In this document: in pieces, positions 33,301-48,073 of the stretch
Layout of the letters: the number at the start of each line of letters is the position of its first letter
How positions within the stretch are numbered: the stretch's first letter is position 1
Assembly: GCF_051020765.1 (NCBI RefSeq)
Contig: NW_027469573.1
Span: 1 to 64,000 of the forward strand
Direction: 5' to 3'
Length of the DNA stretch: 64,000 nucleotides
Source: Lasioglossum baleicum
Lineage: Eukaryota > Arthropoda > Insecta > Hymenoptera > Halictidae
Notes under the pieces: model-generated
The model's database searches: none
What the model was told of the DNA's origin: nothing
What the model saw: only the letters and a program-made list of their open reading frames with translations
Program-made: the position numbers and the translations under genes

Positions 33301-36300
33301 CCGGCAAGCACGATCACAATTTATTCGAGCCTATGTCAGTTTCGACGATTCTTCGTTTCAGAAGTGTATTTCTGTGCGGACTCGCTGTTTCGCGCGCTAG
33401 ATCAGTGCATTTGCATGCAAATATGCGAAATTGGCACGAAAACTCCGATTCGGCAAGCACGATCACGATTTATTCGAGCTTATGTCAGATTCGACGATTA
33501 TTTGTTTCACAAATGAATTTCTGTGCGGAATCGCCGTTTCGCGTGCTAGATCAGTGCATTTGCATGCAAACATGCCAAATTGGCACAGAAACTCCGACCC
33601 GGCAAGCACGATCACAATTTATTCGAGCCTATGTCAGATTCGACGATTCTTCGTTTCAGAAGTGTATTTCTGTGCGGAATCGCTGTTTCGCGTGCTAGAT
33701 CAGTGCATTTGTATGCAGATATGCGAAATTGGCACGAAAACTCCGATTTGGCAAGCACGATCACGATTTATTCGAGCTTATGTCAGATTCGACGATTCTT
33801 CGTTTCAGAAGTGTATTTCTGTGCGTAATCGCTGTTTCGCGCGCTAGATCAGTGCATTTGCATGCAAGTATGACAAATTGGAATAGAAACTCCGACCGGC
33901 AATCACGATCACGATTTATTCGAGCTTATGTCAGATTCGACGATTCTTCGTTTCAGAAGTGTATTTCTGTGCGGAATCGCTGTTTCGCGCGCTAGATCAG
34001 TGCATTTGCAGGCAAGTATGCCAAATTGGAATAGAAACTCCGACACGGCAAGCACGATAACAATTTATTCGAGCCTATGTCAGATTCGACGATTATTCGT
34101 TTCACAAATAAATTTCTGTACGGAATCACTGTTTAGCGTGCTCGATCAGTGCATTTGAATTCAAATATGCGAAATTGGCACGGAAACTCCGATTTGGCAA
34201 GCACGATCATGGTTTATTCGAGCTTATGTCAGATTCGACGATTATTCGTTTCACAAATGAATTTCTGTACGGAATCGCTGTTTAGCGTGCTAGATCAGTG
34301 CATTTGTATGCAAATGTGCGAAATTGGTACGGAAACTCCGATTCGGCAAGCACGACCACGATTTATTCGAGCTTATGTCAGATTCGACGATTATTTGTTT
34401 CACAAATGAATTTCTGTGCGGAATCGCCGTTTCGCGGGCTAGATCAGTGCATTTGCATGCAAACATGCCAAATTGGCACAGAAACTCCGACCCGTCAAGC
34501 ACGATCACAATTTATTCGAGCCTATGTCAGATTCGACGATTCTTCGTTTCAGAAGTGTATTTCTGTGCGGAATCGCTGTTTCGCGTGCTAGATCAGTGCA
34601 TTTGTATGCAGATATGCGAAATTGGCACGGAAACTCCGATTTGGCAAGCACGATCACGATTTATTCGAGCTTATGTCAGATTCGACGATTCTTCGTTTCA
34701 GAAGTGTATTTCTGTGCGGAATCGCTGTTTCGCGTGCTATATCAGTGCATTTGCATGCAAGTATGCGAAATTGGAATTGAAACTCCGACCCGGCAAGCAC
34801 GATCACGATTTATTCGACGTTATGTCAGATTCGACGATTCTTCGTTTCAGAAGTGTATTTCTGTGCGGAATCGCTGTTTCGCGTGCTAGATCAGTGCATT
34901 TGCATGCAAACATGCCAAATTGGCACAGAAACTCCGACCCGTCAAGCACGATCACAATTTATTCGAGCCTATGTCAGATTCGACGATTCTTCGTTTCAGA
35001 AGTGTATTTCTGTGCGGAATCGCTGTTTCGCGTGCTAGATCAGTGCATTTGCATGCAAATATGCGAAATTGGACAGAAACTCCGACCAGGCAAGCACGAT
35101 CACAATTTATTCGAGCCTATGTCAGATTCGACGATTCTTCGTTTCAGAAGTGTATTTATGTGCGGAATCGCTGTTTCGCGTGCTAGATCAGTGCATTTGT
35201 ATGCAGATATGCGAAATTGGCACGGAAACTCCGATTTGGCAAGCACGATCACGATTTATTCGAGCTTATGTCAGATTCGACGATTCTTCGTTTCAGAAGT
35301 GTATTTCTGTGCGGAATCGCTGTTTCGCGTGCTATATCAGTGCATTTGCATGCAAGTATGCGAAATTGGAATTGAAACTCCGACCCGGCAAGCACGATCA
35401 CGATTTATTCGACGTTATGTCAGATTCGACGATTCTTCGTTTCAGAAGTGTATTTCTGTGCGGAATCGCTGTTTCGCGTGCTAGATCAGTGCATTTGCAT
35501 GCAAACATGCCAAATTGGCACAGAAACTCCGACCCGTCAAGCACGATCACAATTTATTCGAGCCTATGTCAGATTCGACGATTCTTCGTTTCAGAAGTGT
35601 ATTTCTGTGCGGAATCGCTGTTTCGCGTGCTAGATCAGTGCATTTGTATGCAGATATGCGAAATTGGCACGGAAACTCCGATTTGGCAAGCACGATCACG
35701 ATTTATTCGAGCTTATGTCATATTATACGATTCTTCGTTTCAGAAGTGTATTTCTGTGCGGAATCGCTGTTTCGCGTGCTATATCAGTGCATTTGCATGC
35801 AAGTATGCGAAATTGGAATTGAAACTCCGACCCGGCAAGCACGATCACGATTTATTCGACGTTATGTCAGATTCGACGATTCTTCGTTTCAGAAGTGTAT
35901 TTCTGTGCGGAATCGCTGTTTCGCGTGCTATATCAGTGCATTTGCAGGCAAGTACGCCAAATTGGAATAGAAACTCCGACACGGCAAGCACGATCACGAT
36001 TTATTCGACGTTATGTCAGATTCGACGATTATTTGTTTCACAAATGAATTTCTGTGCGGAATCGCCGTTTCGCGTGCTAGATCAGTGCATTTGCATGCAA
36101 ACATGCCAAATTGGCACAGAAACTCCGACCCGGCAAGCACGATCACAATTTATTCGAGCCTATGTCAGATTCGACGATTCTTCGTTTCAGAAGTGTATTT
36201 CTGTGCGGAATCGCTGTTTCGCGTGCTAGATCAGTGCATTTGTATGCAGATATGCGAAATTGGCACGGAAACTCCGATTTGGCAAGCACGATCACGATTT

Positions 36301-36688
36301 ATTCGAGCTTATGTCAGATTCGACGATTCTTCGTTTCAGAAGTGTATTTCTGTGCGTAATCGCTGTTTCGCGCGCTAGATCAGTGCATTTGCATGCAAGT
36401 ATGACAAATTGGAATAGAAACTCCGACCGGCAATCACGATCACGATTTATTCGAGCTTATGTCAGATTCGACGATTCTTCGTTTCAGAAGTGTATTTCTG
36501 TGCGGAATCGCTGTTTCGCGCGCTAGATCAGTGCATTTGCCGGCAAGTATGCCAAATTGGAATAGAAACTCCGACACGGCAAGCACGATCACAATTTATT
36601 CGAGCTTATGTCAGATTCGACGATTCTTTGTTTCAGAAGTGTATTTCTGTGCGGTATCGCTGTTTCGCGTGCTAGATCAGTGCATTTG

Positions 36689-37282
36689 TATGCAGATATG
36701 CGAAATTGGCACGGAAACTCCGATTCGGCAAGCACGATCACGATTTATTCGAGCTTATGTCAGATTCGACGATTCTTCGTTTCAGAAGTGTATTTCTGTG
36801 CGGAATCGCTGTTTCGCGTGCTATATCAGTGCATTTGCATGCAAGTATGCGAAATTGGAATAGAAACTCCGACCCGGCAAGCACGATCACAATTTATTCG
36901 AGCCTATGTCAGTTTCGACATTCTTCGTTTCAGAAGTGTATTTCTGTGCGGAATCGCTGTTTCGCGTGCTAGATCAGTGCATTTGTATGCAGATATGCGA
37001 AATTGGCACGGAAACTCCGATTCGGCAAGCACGATCACGATTTATTCGAGCTTATGTCAGATTCGACGATTCTTCGTTTCAGAAGTGTATTTCTGTGCGG
37101 AATCGCTGTTTCGCGTGCTATATCAGTGCATTTGCATGCAAGTATGCGAAATTGGAATAGAAACTCCGACCCGGCAAGCACGATCACAATTTATTCGAGC
37201 CTATGTCAGTTTCGACATTCTTCGTTTCAGAAGTGTATTTCTGTGCGGAATCGCTGTTTCGCGTGCTAGATCAGTGCATTTG
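36689..37282. repeat. 297-bp dimer tandem duplication
   Basis: A j-k monomer pair is repeated head to tail (36689-36985 and 36986-37282) with no difference seen. The length is 148 + 149 bp. It is the footprint of unequal exchange shifted by two monomers. Comparable 297-bp b-i dimer repeats lie at about 48508-49100 and 54016-54500. Confidence 0.85.
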
Positions 37283-39581
37283 CAGGCAAGTATGCCAAAT
37301 TGGAATAGAAACTCCGACACGGCAAGCACGATCACAATTTATTCGAGCCTATGTCAGATTCGACGATTATTCGTTTCACAAATGAATTTCTGTACGGAAT
37401 CACTGTTTAGCGTGCTAGATCAGTGCATTTGTATTCAAATATGCGAAATTGGCACGGAAACTCCGATTTGGCAAGCACGATCATGGTTTATTCGAGCTTA
37501 TGTCAGATTCGACGATTATTCGTTTCACAAATGAATTTCTGTACGGAATCGCTGTTTAGCGTGCTAGATCAGTGCATTTGTATGCAAATGTGCGAAATTG
37601 GTACGGAAACTCCGATTCGGCAAGCACGACCACGATTTATTCGAGCTTATGTCAGATTCGACGATTATTTGTTTCACAAATGAATTTCTGTGCGGAATCG
37701 CCGTTTCGCGGGCTAGATCAGTGCATTTGCATGCAAACATGCCAAATTGGCACAGAAACTCCGACCCGTCAAGCACGATCACAATTTATTCGAGCCTATG
37801 TCAGATTCGACGATTCTTCGTTTCAGAAGTGTATTTCTGTGCGGAATCGCTGTTTCGCGTGCTAGATCAGTGCATTTGCATGCAAATATGCGAAATTGGA
37901 CAGAAACTCCGACCAGGCAAGCACGATCACAATTTATTCGAGCCTATGTCAGATTCGACGATTCTTCGTTTCAGAAGTGTATTTCTGTGCGGAATCGCTG
38001 TTTCGCGTGCTAGATCAGTGCATTTGTATGCAGATATGCGAAATTGGCACGGAAACTCCGATTTGGCAAGCACGATCACGATTTATTCGAGCTTATGTCA
38101 GATTCGACGATACTTCGTTTCAGAAGTGTATTTCTGTGCGGAATCGCTGTTTCGCGTGCTATATCAGTGCATTTGCATGCAAGTATGCGAAATTGGAATT
38201 GAAACTCCGACCCGGCAAGCACGATCACGATTTATTCGACGTTATGTCAGATTCGACGATTCTTCGTTTCAGAAGTGTATTTCTGTGCGGAATCGCTGTT
38301 TCGCGTGCTATATCAGTGCATTTGCAGGCAAGTACGCCAAATTGGAATAGAAACTCCGACACGGCAAGCACGATCACGATTTATTCGACGTTATGTCAGA
38401 TTCGACGATTATTTGTTTCACAAATGAATTTCTGTGCGGAATCGCCGTTTCGCGTGCTAGATCAGTGCATTTGCATGCAAACATGCCAAATTGGCACAGA
38501 AACTCCGACCCGGCAAGCACGATCACAATTTTTTCGAGCCTATGTCAGATTCGACGATTCTTCGTTTCAGAAGTGTATTTCTGTGCGGAATCGCTGTTTC
38601 GCGTGCTAGATCAGTGCATTTGTATGCAGATATGCGAAATTGGCACGGAAACTCCGATTTGGCAAGCACGATCACGATTTATTCGAGCTTATGTCAGATT
38701 CGACGATTCTTCGTTTCAGAAGTGTATTTCTGTGCGTAATCGCTGTTTCGCGCGCTAGATCAGTGCATTTGCATGCAAGTATGACAAATTGGAATAGAAA
38801 CTCCGACCGGCAATCACGATCACGATTTATTCGAGCTTATGTCAGATTCGACGATTCTTCGTTTCAGAAGTGTATTTCTGTGCGGAATCGCTGTTTCGCG
38901 CGCTAGATCAGTGCATTTGTATGCAGATATGCGAAATTGGCACGGAAACTCCGATTTGGCAAGCACGATCACGATTTATTCGAGCTTATGTCAGATTCGA
39001 CGATTCTTCGTTTCAGAAGTGTATTTCTGTGCGGAATCGCTGTTTCGCGTGCTATATCAGTGCATTTGCATGCAAGTATGCGAAATTGGAATTGAAACTC
39101 CGACCCGGCAAGCACGATCACGATTTATTCGACGTTATGTCAGATTCGACGATTCTTCGTTTCAGAAGTGTATTTCTGTGCGGAATCGCTGTTTCGCGTG
39201 CTATATCAGTGCATTTGCAGGCAAGTACGCCAAATTGGAATAGAAACTCCGACACGGCAAGCACGATCACGATTTATTCGACGTTATGTCAGATTCGACG
39301 ATTCTTCGTTTCAGAAGTGTATTTCTGTGCGGAATCGCTGTTTCGCGTGCTAGATCAGTGCATTTGCATGCAAATATGCGAAATTGGACAGAAACTCCGA
39401 CCAGGCAAGCACGATCACAATTTATTCGAGCCTATGTCAGATTCGACGATTCTTCGTTTCAGAAGTGTATTTCTGTGCGGAATCGCTGTTTCGCGTGTTA
39501 GATCAGTGCATTTGCATGCAAGTATGACAAATTGGAATAGAAACTCCGACCGGCAATCACGATCACGATTTATTCGAGCTT

Positions 39582-40990
39582 ATGTCAGATTCGACGATTC
39601 TTCGTTTCAGAAGTGTATTTCTGTGCGGAATCGCTGTTTCGCGCGCTAGATCAGTGCATTTGCAGGCAAGTATGCCAAATTGGAATAGAAACTCCGACAC
39701 GGCAAGCACGATCACGATTTATTCGACGTTATGTCAGATTCGACGATTCTTCGTTTCAGAAGTGTATTTCTGTGCGGAATCGCTGTTTCGCGGGCTAGAT
39801 CAGTGCATTTGCGTGCAAATATGCGAAATTGGACAGAAACTCCGACCAGGCAAGCACGATCACAATTTATTCGAGCCTATGTCAGATTCGACGATTCTTC
39901 GTTTCAGAAGTGTATTTCAGTGCGGAATCGCTGTTTCGCGTGCTCGATCAGTGCATTTGCATGCAAATATGCGAAATTGGCACGAAAACTCCGATTCGGC
40001 AAGCACGATCACGATTTATTCGAGCTTATGTCAGATTCGACAATTATTCGTTTCACAAATGAATTTCTGTGCGGAATCGCTGTTTCGCGTAGTAGATCAG
40101 TGCATTTGCAAGCAAGTATGCCAAATTGGAATAGAAACTCCGACCCGGCAAGCACGATCACGATTTATTCGAGCTTATGTCAGATTCGATGATTCTTTGT
40201 TTCAGAAGTGTATTTCTGTGCGGTATCGCTGTTTCGCGTGCTAGATCAGTGCATTTGTATGCAGATATGCGAAATTGGCACGGAAACTCCGATTCGGCAA
40301 GCACGATCACGATTTATTCGAGCTTATGTCAGATTCGACGATTCTTCGTTTCAGAAGTGTATTTCTGTGCGGAATCGCTGTTTCGCGTGCTATATCAGTG
40401 CATTTGCATGCAAGTATGCGAAATTGGAATAGAAACTCCGACCCGGCAAGCACGATCACAATTTATTCCAGCCTATGTCAGTTTCGACATTCTTCGTTTC
40501 AGAAGTGTATTTCTGTGCGGAATCGCTGTTTCGCGTGCTAGATCAGTGCATTTGCATGCAAATATGCGAAATTGGACAGAAACTCCGACCAGGCAAGCAC
40601 GATCACAATTTATTCGAGCCTATGTCAGATTCGACGATTCTTCGTTTCAGAAGTGTATTTCTGTGCGGGATCGCTGTTTCGCGTGTTAGATCAGTGCATT
40701 TGCATGCAAACATTCCCAATTGGCACAGAAACTCCGATCCGCACAAACACGATCACGATTTATTCGAGCTTATGTCAGATTCGACGATTCTTCGTTTCAG
40801 AAGTGTATTTCTGTGCGGAATCGCTGTTTCGCGCGCTAGATCAGTGCATTTGCATGCAAGTATGCGAAATTGGAATTGAAACTCCGACCGGCAATCACGA
40901 TCACGATTTATTCGAGCTTATGTCAGATTCGACGATTCTTCGTTTCAGAAGTGTATTTCTGTGCGGAATCGCTGTTTCGCGTGCTAGATC
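39582..40990. repeat. Cassette copy 1 (shared with about 45.98 and 62.1 kb)
   Basis: This segment has the private marker CGCGGGCTAGATC followed by TTTGCGTGCAAATATG (about 39790), then b, h, i, j and k monomers with ATTCGATGATTC (about 40188) and TTTATTCCAGCC (about 40466). It repeats at an offset of 6,396-6,397 bp from about 45980, where one T is missing, until the orders diverge near 41000. Confidence 0.78.
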
Positions 40991-43900
40991 AGTGCATTTG
41001 CATGCAAATATGCGAAATTGGACAGAAACTCCGACCAGGCAAGCACGATCACAATTTATTCGAGCCTATGTCAGATTCGACGATTCTTCGTTTCAGAAGT
41101 GTATTTCAGTGCGGAATCGCTGTTTCGCGTGCTCGATCAGTGCATTTGCATGCAAATATGCGAAATTGGCACGAAAACTCCGATTCGGCAAGCACGATCA
41201 CGATTTATTCGAGCTTATGTCAGATTCGACAATTATTCGTTTCACAAATGAATTAATGTGCGGAATCGCTGTTTCGCGTAGTAGATCAGTGCATTTGCAA
41301 GCAAGTATGCCAAATTGGAATAGAAACTCCGACCAGGCAAGCACGATCACAATTTATTCGAGCCTATGTCAGATTCGACGATTCTTCGTTTCAGAAGTGT
41401 ATTTCTGTGCGGAATCGCTGTTTCGCGTGTTAGATCAGTGCATTTGCATGCAAACATTCCAAATTGGCACAGAAACTCCGATCCGCACAAACACGATCAC
41501 GATTTATTCGAGCTTATGTCAGATTCGACGATTCTTCGTATCAGAAGTGTATTTCTGTGCGGAATCGCTGTTTCGCGTGCTATATCAGTGCATTTGCATG
41601 CAAGTATGCGAAATTGGAATTGAAACTCCGACCCGGCAAGCACGATCACGATTTATTCGACGTTATGTCAGATTCGACGATTCTTCGTTTCAGAAGTGTA
41701 TTTCTGTGCGGAATCGCTGTTTCGCGTGCTAGATCAGTGCATTTGCATGCAAACATGCCAAATTGGCACAGAAACTCCGACCCGTCAAGCACGATCACAA
41801 TTTATTCGAGCCTATGTCAGATTCGACGATTCTTCGTTTCAGAAGTGTATTTCTGTGCGGAATCGCTGTTTCGCGTGCTATATCAGTGCATTTGCATGCA
41901 AGTATGCGAAATTGGAATTGAAACTCCGACCCGGCAAGCACGATCACGATTTATTCGACGTTATGTCAGATTCGACGATTCTTCGTTTCAGAAGTGTATT
42001 TCTGTGCGGAATCGCTGTTTCGCGTGCTATATCAGTGCATTTGCAGGCAAGTACGCCAAATTGGAATAGAAACTCCGACACGGCAAGCACGATCACGATT
42101 TATTCGACGTTATGTCAGATTCGACGATTATTTGTTTCACAAATGAATTTCTGTGCGGAATCGCCGTTTCGCGTGCTAGATCAGTGCATTTGCATGCAAA
42201 CATGCCAAATTGGCACAGAAACTCCGACCCGGCAAGCACGATCACAATTTATTCGAGCCTATGTCAGATTCGACGATTCTTCGTTTCAGAAGTGTATTTC
42301 TGTGCGGAATCGCTGTTTCGCGTGCTAGATCAGTGCATTTGTATGCAGATATGCGAAATTGGCACGGAAACTCCGATTTGGCAAGCACGATCACGATTTA
42401 TTCGAGCTTATGTCAGATTCGACGATTCTTCGTTTCAGAAGTGTATTTCTGTGCGTAATCGCTGTTTCGCGCGCTAGATCAGTGCATTTGCATGCAAGTA
42501 TGACAAATTGGAATAGAAACTCCGACCGGCAATCACGATCACGATTTATTCGAGCTTATGTCAGATTCGACGATTCTTCGTTTCAGAAGTGTATTTCTGT
42601 GCGGAATCGCTGTTTCGCGCGCTAGATCAGTGCATTTGCAGGCAAGTATGCCAAATTGGAATAGAAACTCCGACACGGCAAGCACGATCACAATTTATTC
42701 GAGCTTATGTCAGATTCGACGATTCTTTGTTTCAGAAGTGTATTTCTGTGCGGTATCGCTGTTTCGCGTGCTAGATCAGTGCATTTGTATGCAGATATGC
42801 GAAATTGGCACGGAAACTCCGATTCGGCAAGCACGATCACGATTTATTCGAGCTTATGTCAGATTCGACGATTCTTCGTTTCAGAAGTGTATTTCTGTGC
42901 GGAATCGCTGTTTCGCGTGCTATATCAGTGCATTTGCATGCAAGTATGCGAAATTGGAATAGAAACTCCGACCCGGCAAGCACGATCACAATTTATTCGA
43001 GCCTATGTCAGTTTCGACATTCTTCGTTTCAGAAGTGTATTTCTGTGCGGAATCGCTGTTTCGCGTGCTAGATCAGTGCATTTGCAGGCAAGTATGCCAA
43101 ATTGGAATAGAAACTCCGACACGGCAAGCACGATCACAATTTATTCGAGCCTATGTCAGATTCGACGATTATTCGTTTCACAAATGAATTTCTGTACGGA
43201 ATCACTGTTTAGCGTGCTAGATCAGTGCATTTGTATTCAAATATGCGAAATTGGCACGGAAACTCCGATTTGGCAAGCACGATCATGGTTTATTCGAGCT
43301 TATGTCAGATTCGACGATTATTCGTTTCACAAATGAATTTCTGTACGGAATCGCTGTTTAGCGTGCTAGATCAGTGCATTTGTATGCAAATGTGCGAAAT
43401 TGGTACGGAAACTCCGATTCGGCAAGCACGACCACGATTTATTCGAGCTTATGTCAGATTCGACGATTATTTGTTTCACAAATGAATTTCTGTGCGGAAT
43501 CGCCGTTTCGCGGGCTAGATCAGTGCATTTGCATGCAAACATGCCAAATTGGCACAGAAACTCCGACCCGTCAAGCACGATCACAATTTATTCGAGCCTA
43601 TGTCAGATTCGACGATTCTTCGTTTCAGAAGTGTATTTCTGTGCGGAATCGCTGTTTCGCGTGCTAGATCAGTGCATTTGCATGCAAATATGCGAAATTG
43701 GACAGAAACTCCGACCAGGCAAGCACGATCACAATTTATTCGAGCCTATGTCAGATTCGACGATTCTTCGTTTCAGAAGTGTATTTCTGTGCGGAATCGC
43801 TGTTTCGCGTGCTATATCAGTGCATTTGCATGCAAGTATGCGAAATTGGAATAGAAACTCCGACCCGGCAAGCACGATCACAATTTATTCGAGCCTATGT

Positions 43901-46187
43901 CAGTTTCGACATTCTTCGTTTCAGAAGTGTATTTCTGTGCGGAATCGCTGTTTCGCGTGCTAGATCAGTGCATTTGCAGGCAAGTATGCCAAATTGGAAT
44001 AGAAACTCCGACACGGCAAGCACGATCACAATTTATTCGAGCCTATGTCAGATTCGACGATTATTCGTTTCACAAATGAATTTCTGTACGGAATCACTGT
44101 TTAGCGTGCTAGATCAGTGCATTTGTATTCAAATATGCGAAATTGGCACGGAAACTCCGATTTGGCAAGCACGATCATGGTTTATTCGAGCTTATGTCAG
44201 ATTCGACGATTATTCGTTTCACAAATGAATTTCTGTACGGAATCGCTGTTTAGCGTGCTAGATCAGTGCATTTGTATGCAAATGTGCGAAATTGGTACGG
44301 AAACTCCGATTCGGCAAGCACGACCACGATTTATTCGAGCTTATGTCAGATTCGACGATTATTTGTTTCACAAATGAATTTCTGTGCGGAATCGCCGTTT
44401 CGCGGGCTAGATCAGTGCATTTGCATGCAAACATGCCAAATTGGCACAGAAACTCCGACCCGTCAAGCACGATCACAATTTATTCGAGCCTATGTCAGAT
44501 TCGACGATTCTTCGTTTCAGAAGTGTATTTCTGTGCGGAATCGCTGTTTCGCGTGCTAGATCAGTGCATTTGCATGCAAATATGCGAAATTGGACAGAAA
44601 CTCCGACCAGGCAAGCACGATCACAATTTATTCGAGCCTATGTCAGATTCGACGATTCTTCGTTTCAGAAGTGTATTTCTGTGCGGAATCGCTGTTTCGC
44701 GTGCTAGATCAGTGCATTTGTATGCAGATATGCGAAATTGGCACGGAAACTCCGATTTGGCAAGCACGATCACGATTTATTCGAGCTTATGTCAGATTCG
44801 ACGATTCTTCGTTTCAGAAGTGTATTTCTGTGCGGAATCGCTGTTTCGCGTGCTATATCAGTGCATTTGCATGCAAGTATGCGAAATTGGAATTGAAACT
44901 CCGACCCGGCAAGCACGATCACGATTTATTCGACGTTATGTCAGATTCGACGATTCTTCGTTTCAGAAGTGTATTTCTGTGCGGAATCGCTGTTTCGCGT
45001 GCTATATCAGTGCATTTGCAGGCAAGTACGCCAAATTGGAATAGAAACTCCGACACGGCAAGCACGATCACGATTTATTCGACGTTATGTCAGATTCGAC
45101 GATTATTTGTTTCACAAATGAATTTCTGTGCGGAATCGCCGTTTCGCGTGCTAGATCAGTGCATTTGCATGCAAACATGCCAAATTGGCACAGAAACTCC
45201 GACCCGGCAAGCACGATCACAATTTTTTCGAGCCTATGTCAGATTCGACGATTCTTCGTTTCAGAAGTGTATTTCTGTGCGGAATCGCTGTTTCGCGTGC
45301 TAGATCAGTGCATTTGTATGCAGACATGCGAAATTGGCACGGAAACTCCGATTTGGCAAGCACGATCACGATTTATTCGAGCTTATGTCAGATTCGACGA
45401 TTCTTCGTTTCAGAAGTGTATTTCTGTGCGTAATCGCTGTTTCGCGCGCTAGATCAGTGCATTTGCATGCAAGTATGACAAATTGGAATAGAAACTCCGA
45501 CCGGCAATCACGATCACGATTTATTCGAGCTTATGTCAGATTCGACGATTCTTCGTTTCAGAAGTGTATTTCTGTGCGGAATCGCTGTTTCGCGCGCTAG
45601 ATCAGTGCATTTGTATGCAGATATGCGAAATTGGCACGGAAACTCCGATTTGGCAAGCACGATCACGATTTATTCGAGCTTATGTCAGATTCGACGATTC
45701 TTCGTTTCAGAAGTGTATTTCTGTGCGGAATCGCTGTTTCGCGTGCTATATCAGTGCATTTGCATGCAAGTATGCGAAATTGGAATTGAAACTTCGACCC
45801 GGCAAGCACGATCACGATTTATTCGACGTTATGTCAGATTCGACGATTCTTCGTTTCAGAAGTGTATTTCTGTGCGGAATCGCTGTTTCCCGTGCTATAT
45901 CAGTGCATTTGCAGGCAAGTACGCCAAATTGGAATAGAAACTCCGACCGGCAATCACGATCACGATTTATTCGAGCTTATGTCAGATTCGACGATTCTTC
46001 GTTTCAGAAGTGTATTTCTGTGCGGAATCGCTGTTTCGCGCGCTAGATCAGTGCATTTGCAGGCAAGTATGCCAAATTGGAATAGAAACTCCGACACGGC
46101 AAGCACGATCACGATTTATTCGACGTTATGTCAGATTCGACGATTCTTCGTTTCAGAAGTGTATTTCTGTGCGGAATCGCTGTTTCG

Positions 46188-48073
46188 CGGGCTAGATCAG
46201 TGCATTTGCGTGCAAATATGCGAAATTGGACAGAAACTCCGACCAGGCAAGCACGATCACAATTTATTCGAGCCTATGTCAGATTCGACGATTCTTCGTT
46301 TCAGAAGTGTATTTCAGTGCGGAATCGCTGTTTCGCGTGCTCGATCAGTGCATTTGCATGCAAATATGCGAAATTGGCACGAAAACTCCGATTCGGCAAG
46401 CACGATCACGATTTATTCGAGCTTATGTCAGATTCGACAATTATTCGTTCACAAATGAATTTCTGTGCGGAATCGCTGTTTCGCGTAGTAGATCAGTGCA
46501 TTTGCAAGCAAGTATGCCAAATTGGAATAGAAACTCCGACCCGGCAAGCACGATCACGATTTATTCGAGCTTATGTCAGATTCGATGATTCTTTGTTTCA
46601 GAAGTGTATTTCTGTGCGGTATCGCTGTTTCGCGTGCTAGATCAGTGCATTTGTATGCAGATATGCGAAATTGGCACGGAAACTCCGATTCGGCAAGCAC
46701 GATCACGATTTATTCGAGCTTATGTCAGATTCGACGATTCTTCGTTTCAGAAGTGTATTTCTGTGCGGAATCGCTGTTTCGCGTGCTATATCAGTGCATT
46801 TGCATGCAAGTATGCGAAATTGGAATAGAAACTCCGACCCGGCAAGCACGATCACAATTTATTCCAGCCTATGTCAGTTTCGACATTCTTCGTTTCAGAA
46901 GTGTATTTCTGTGCGGAATCGCTGTTTCGCGTGCTAGATCAGTGCATTTGCATGCAAATATGCGAAATTGGACAGAAACTCCGACCAGGCAAGCACGATT
47001 ACAATTTATTCGAGCCTATGTCAGATTCGACGATTCTTCGTTTCAGAAGTGTATTTCTGTGCGGAATCGCTGTTTCGCGTGTTAGATCAGTGCATTTGCA
47101 TGCAAACATTCCAAATTGGCACAGAAACTCCGATCCGCACAAACACGATCACGATTTATTCGAGCTTATGTCGGATTCGACGATTCTTCGTTTCAGAAGT
47201 GTATTTCTGTGCGGAATCGCTGTTTCGCGCGCTAGATCAGTGCATTTGCATGCAAGTATGCGAAATTGGAATTGAAACTCCGACCGGCAATCACGATCAC
47301 GATTTATTCGAGCTTATGTCAGATTCGACGATTCTTCGTTTCAGAAGTGTATTTCTGTGCGGAATCGCTGTTTCGCGCTCTAGATCAGTGCATTTGCAGG
47401 CAAGTATGCCAAATTGGAATAGAAACTCCGACACGGCAAGCACGATCACGATTTATTCGACGTTATGTCAGATTCGACGATTCTTCGTTTCAGAAGTGTA
47501 TTTCTGTGCGGAATCGCTGTTTCGCGTGCTAGATCAGTGCATTTGCATGCAAATATGCGAAATTGGACAGAAACTCCGACCAGGCAAGCACGATCACAAT
47601 TTATTCGAGCCTATGTCAGATTCGACGATTCTTCGTTTCAGAAGTGTATTTCAGTGCGGAATCGCTGTTTCGCGTGCTCGATCAGTGCATTTGCATGCAA
47701 ATATGCGAAATTGGCACGAAAACTCCGATTCGGCAAGCACGATCACGATTTATTCGAGCTTATGTCAGATTCGACAATTATTCGTTTCACAAATGAATTA
47801 ATGTGCGGAATCGCTGTTTCGCGTAGTAGATCAGTGCATTTGCAAGCAAGTATGCCAAATTGGAATAGAAACTCCGACCAGGCAAGCACGATCACAATTT
47901 ATTCGAGCCTATGTCAGATTCGACGATTCTTCGTTTCAGAAGTGTATTTCTGTGCGGAATCGCTGTTTCGCGTGTTATATCAGTGCATTTGCATGCAAAC
48001 ATTCCAAATTGGCACAGAAACTCCGATCCGCACAAACACGATCACGATTTATTCGAGCTTATGTCAGATTCGA
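46188..48073. repeat. Cassette copy 2 (15.93-kb spaced duplicate of 62.1-64.0 kb)
   Basis: From CGCGGGCTAGATC at about 46188 the array matches 62113 onward at an offset of about 15,926-15,927 bp to the window's end. Shared private variants include ACGATTACAATTT (about 46998 and 62925), TTTCGCGCTCTAG (about 47370 and 63297) and GAATTAATGTGCGG (about 47797 and 63724). A one-base deletion at 46449 (TTATTCGTTC for TTATTCGTTTC) distinguishes this copy. Confidence 0.78.
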
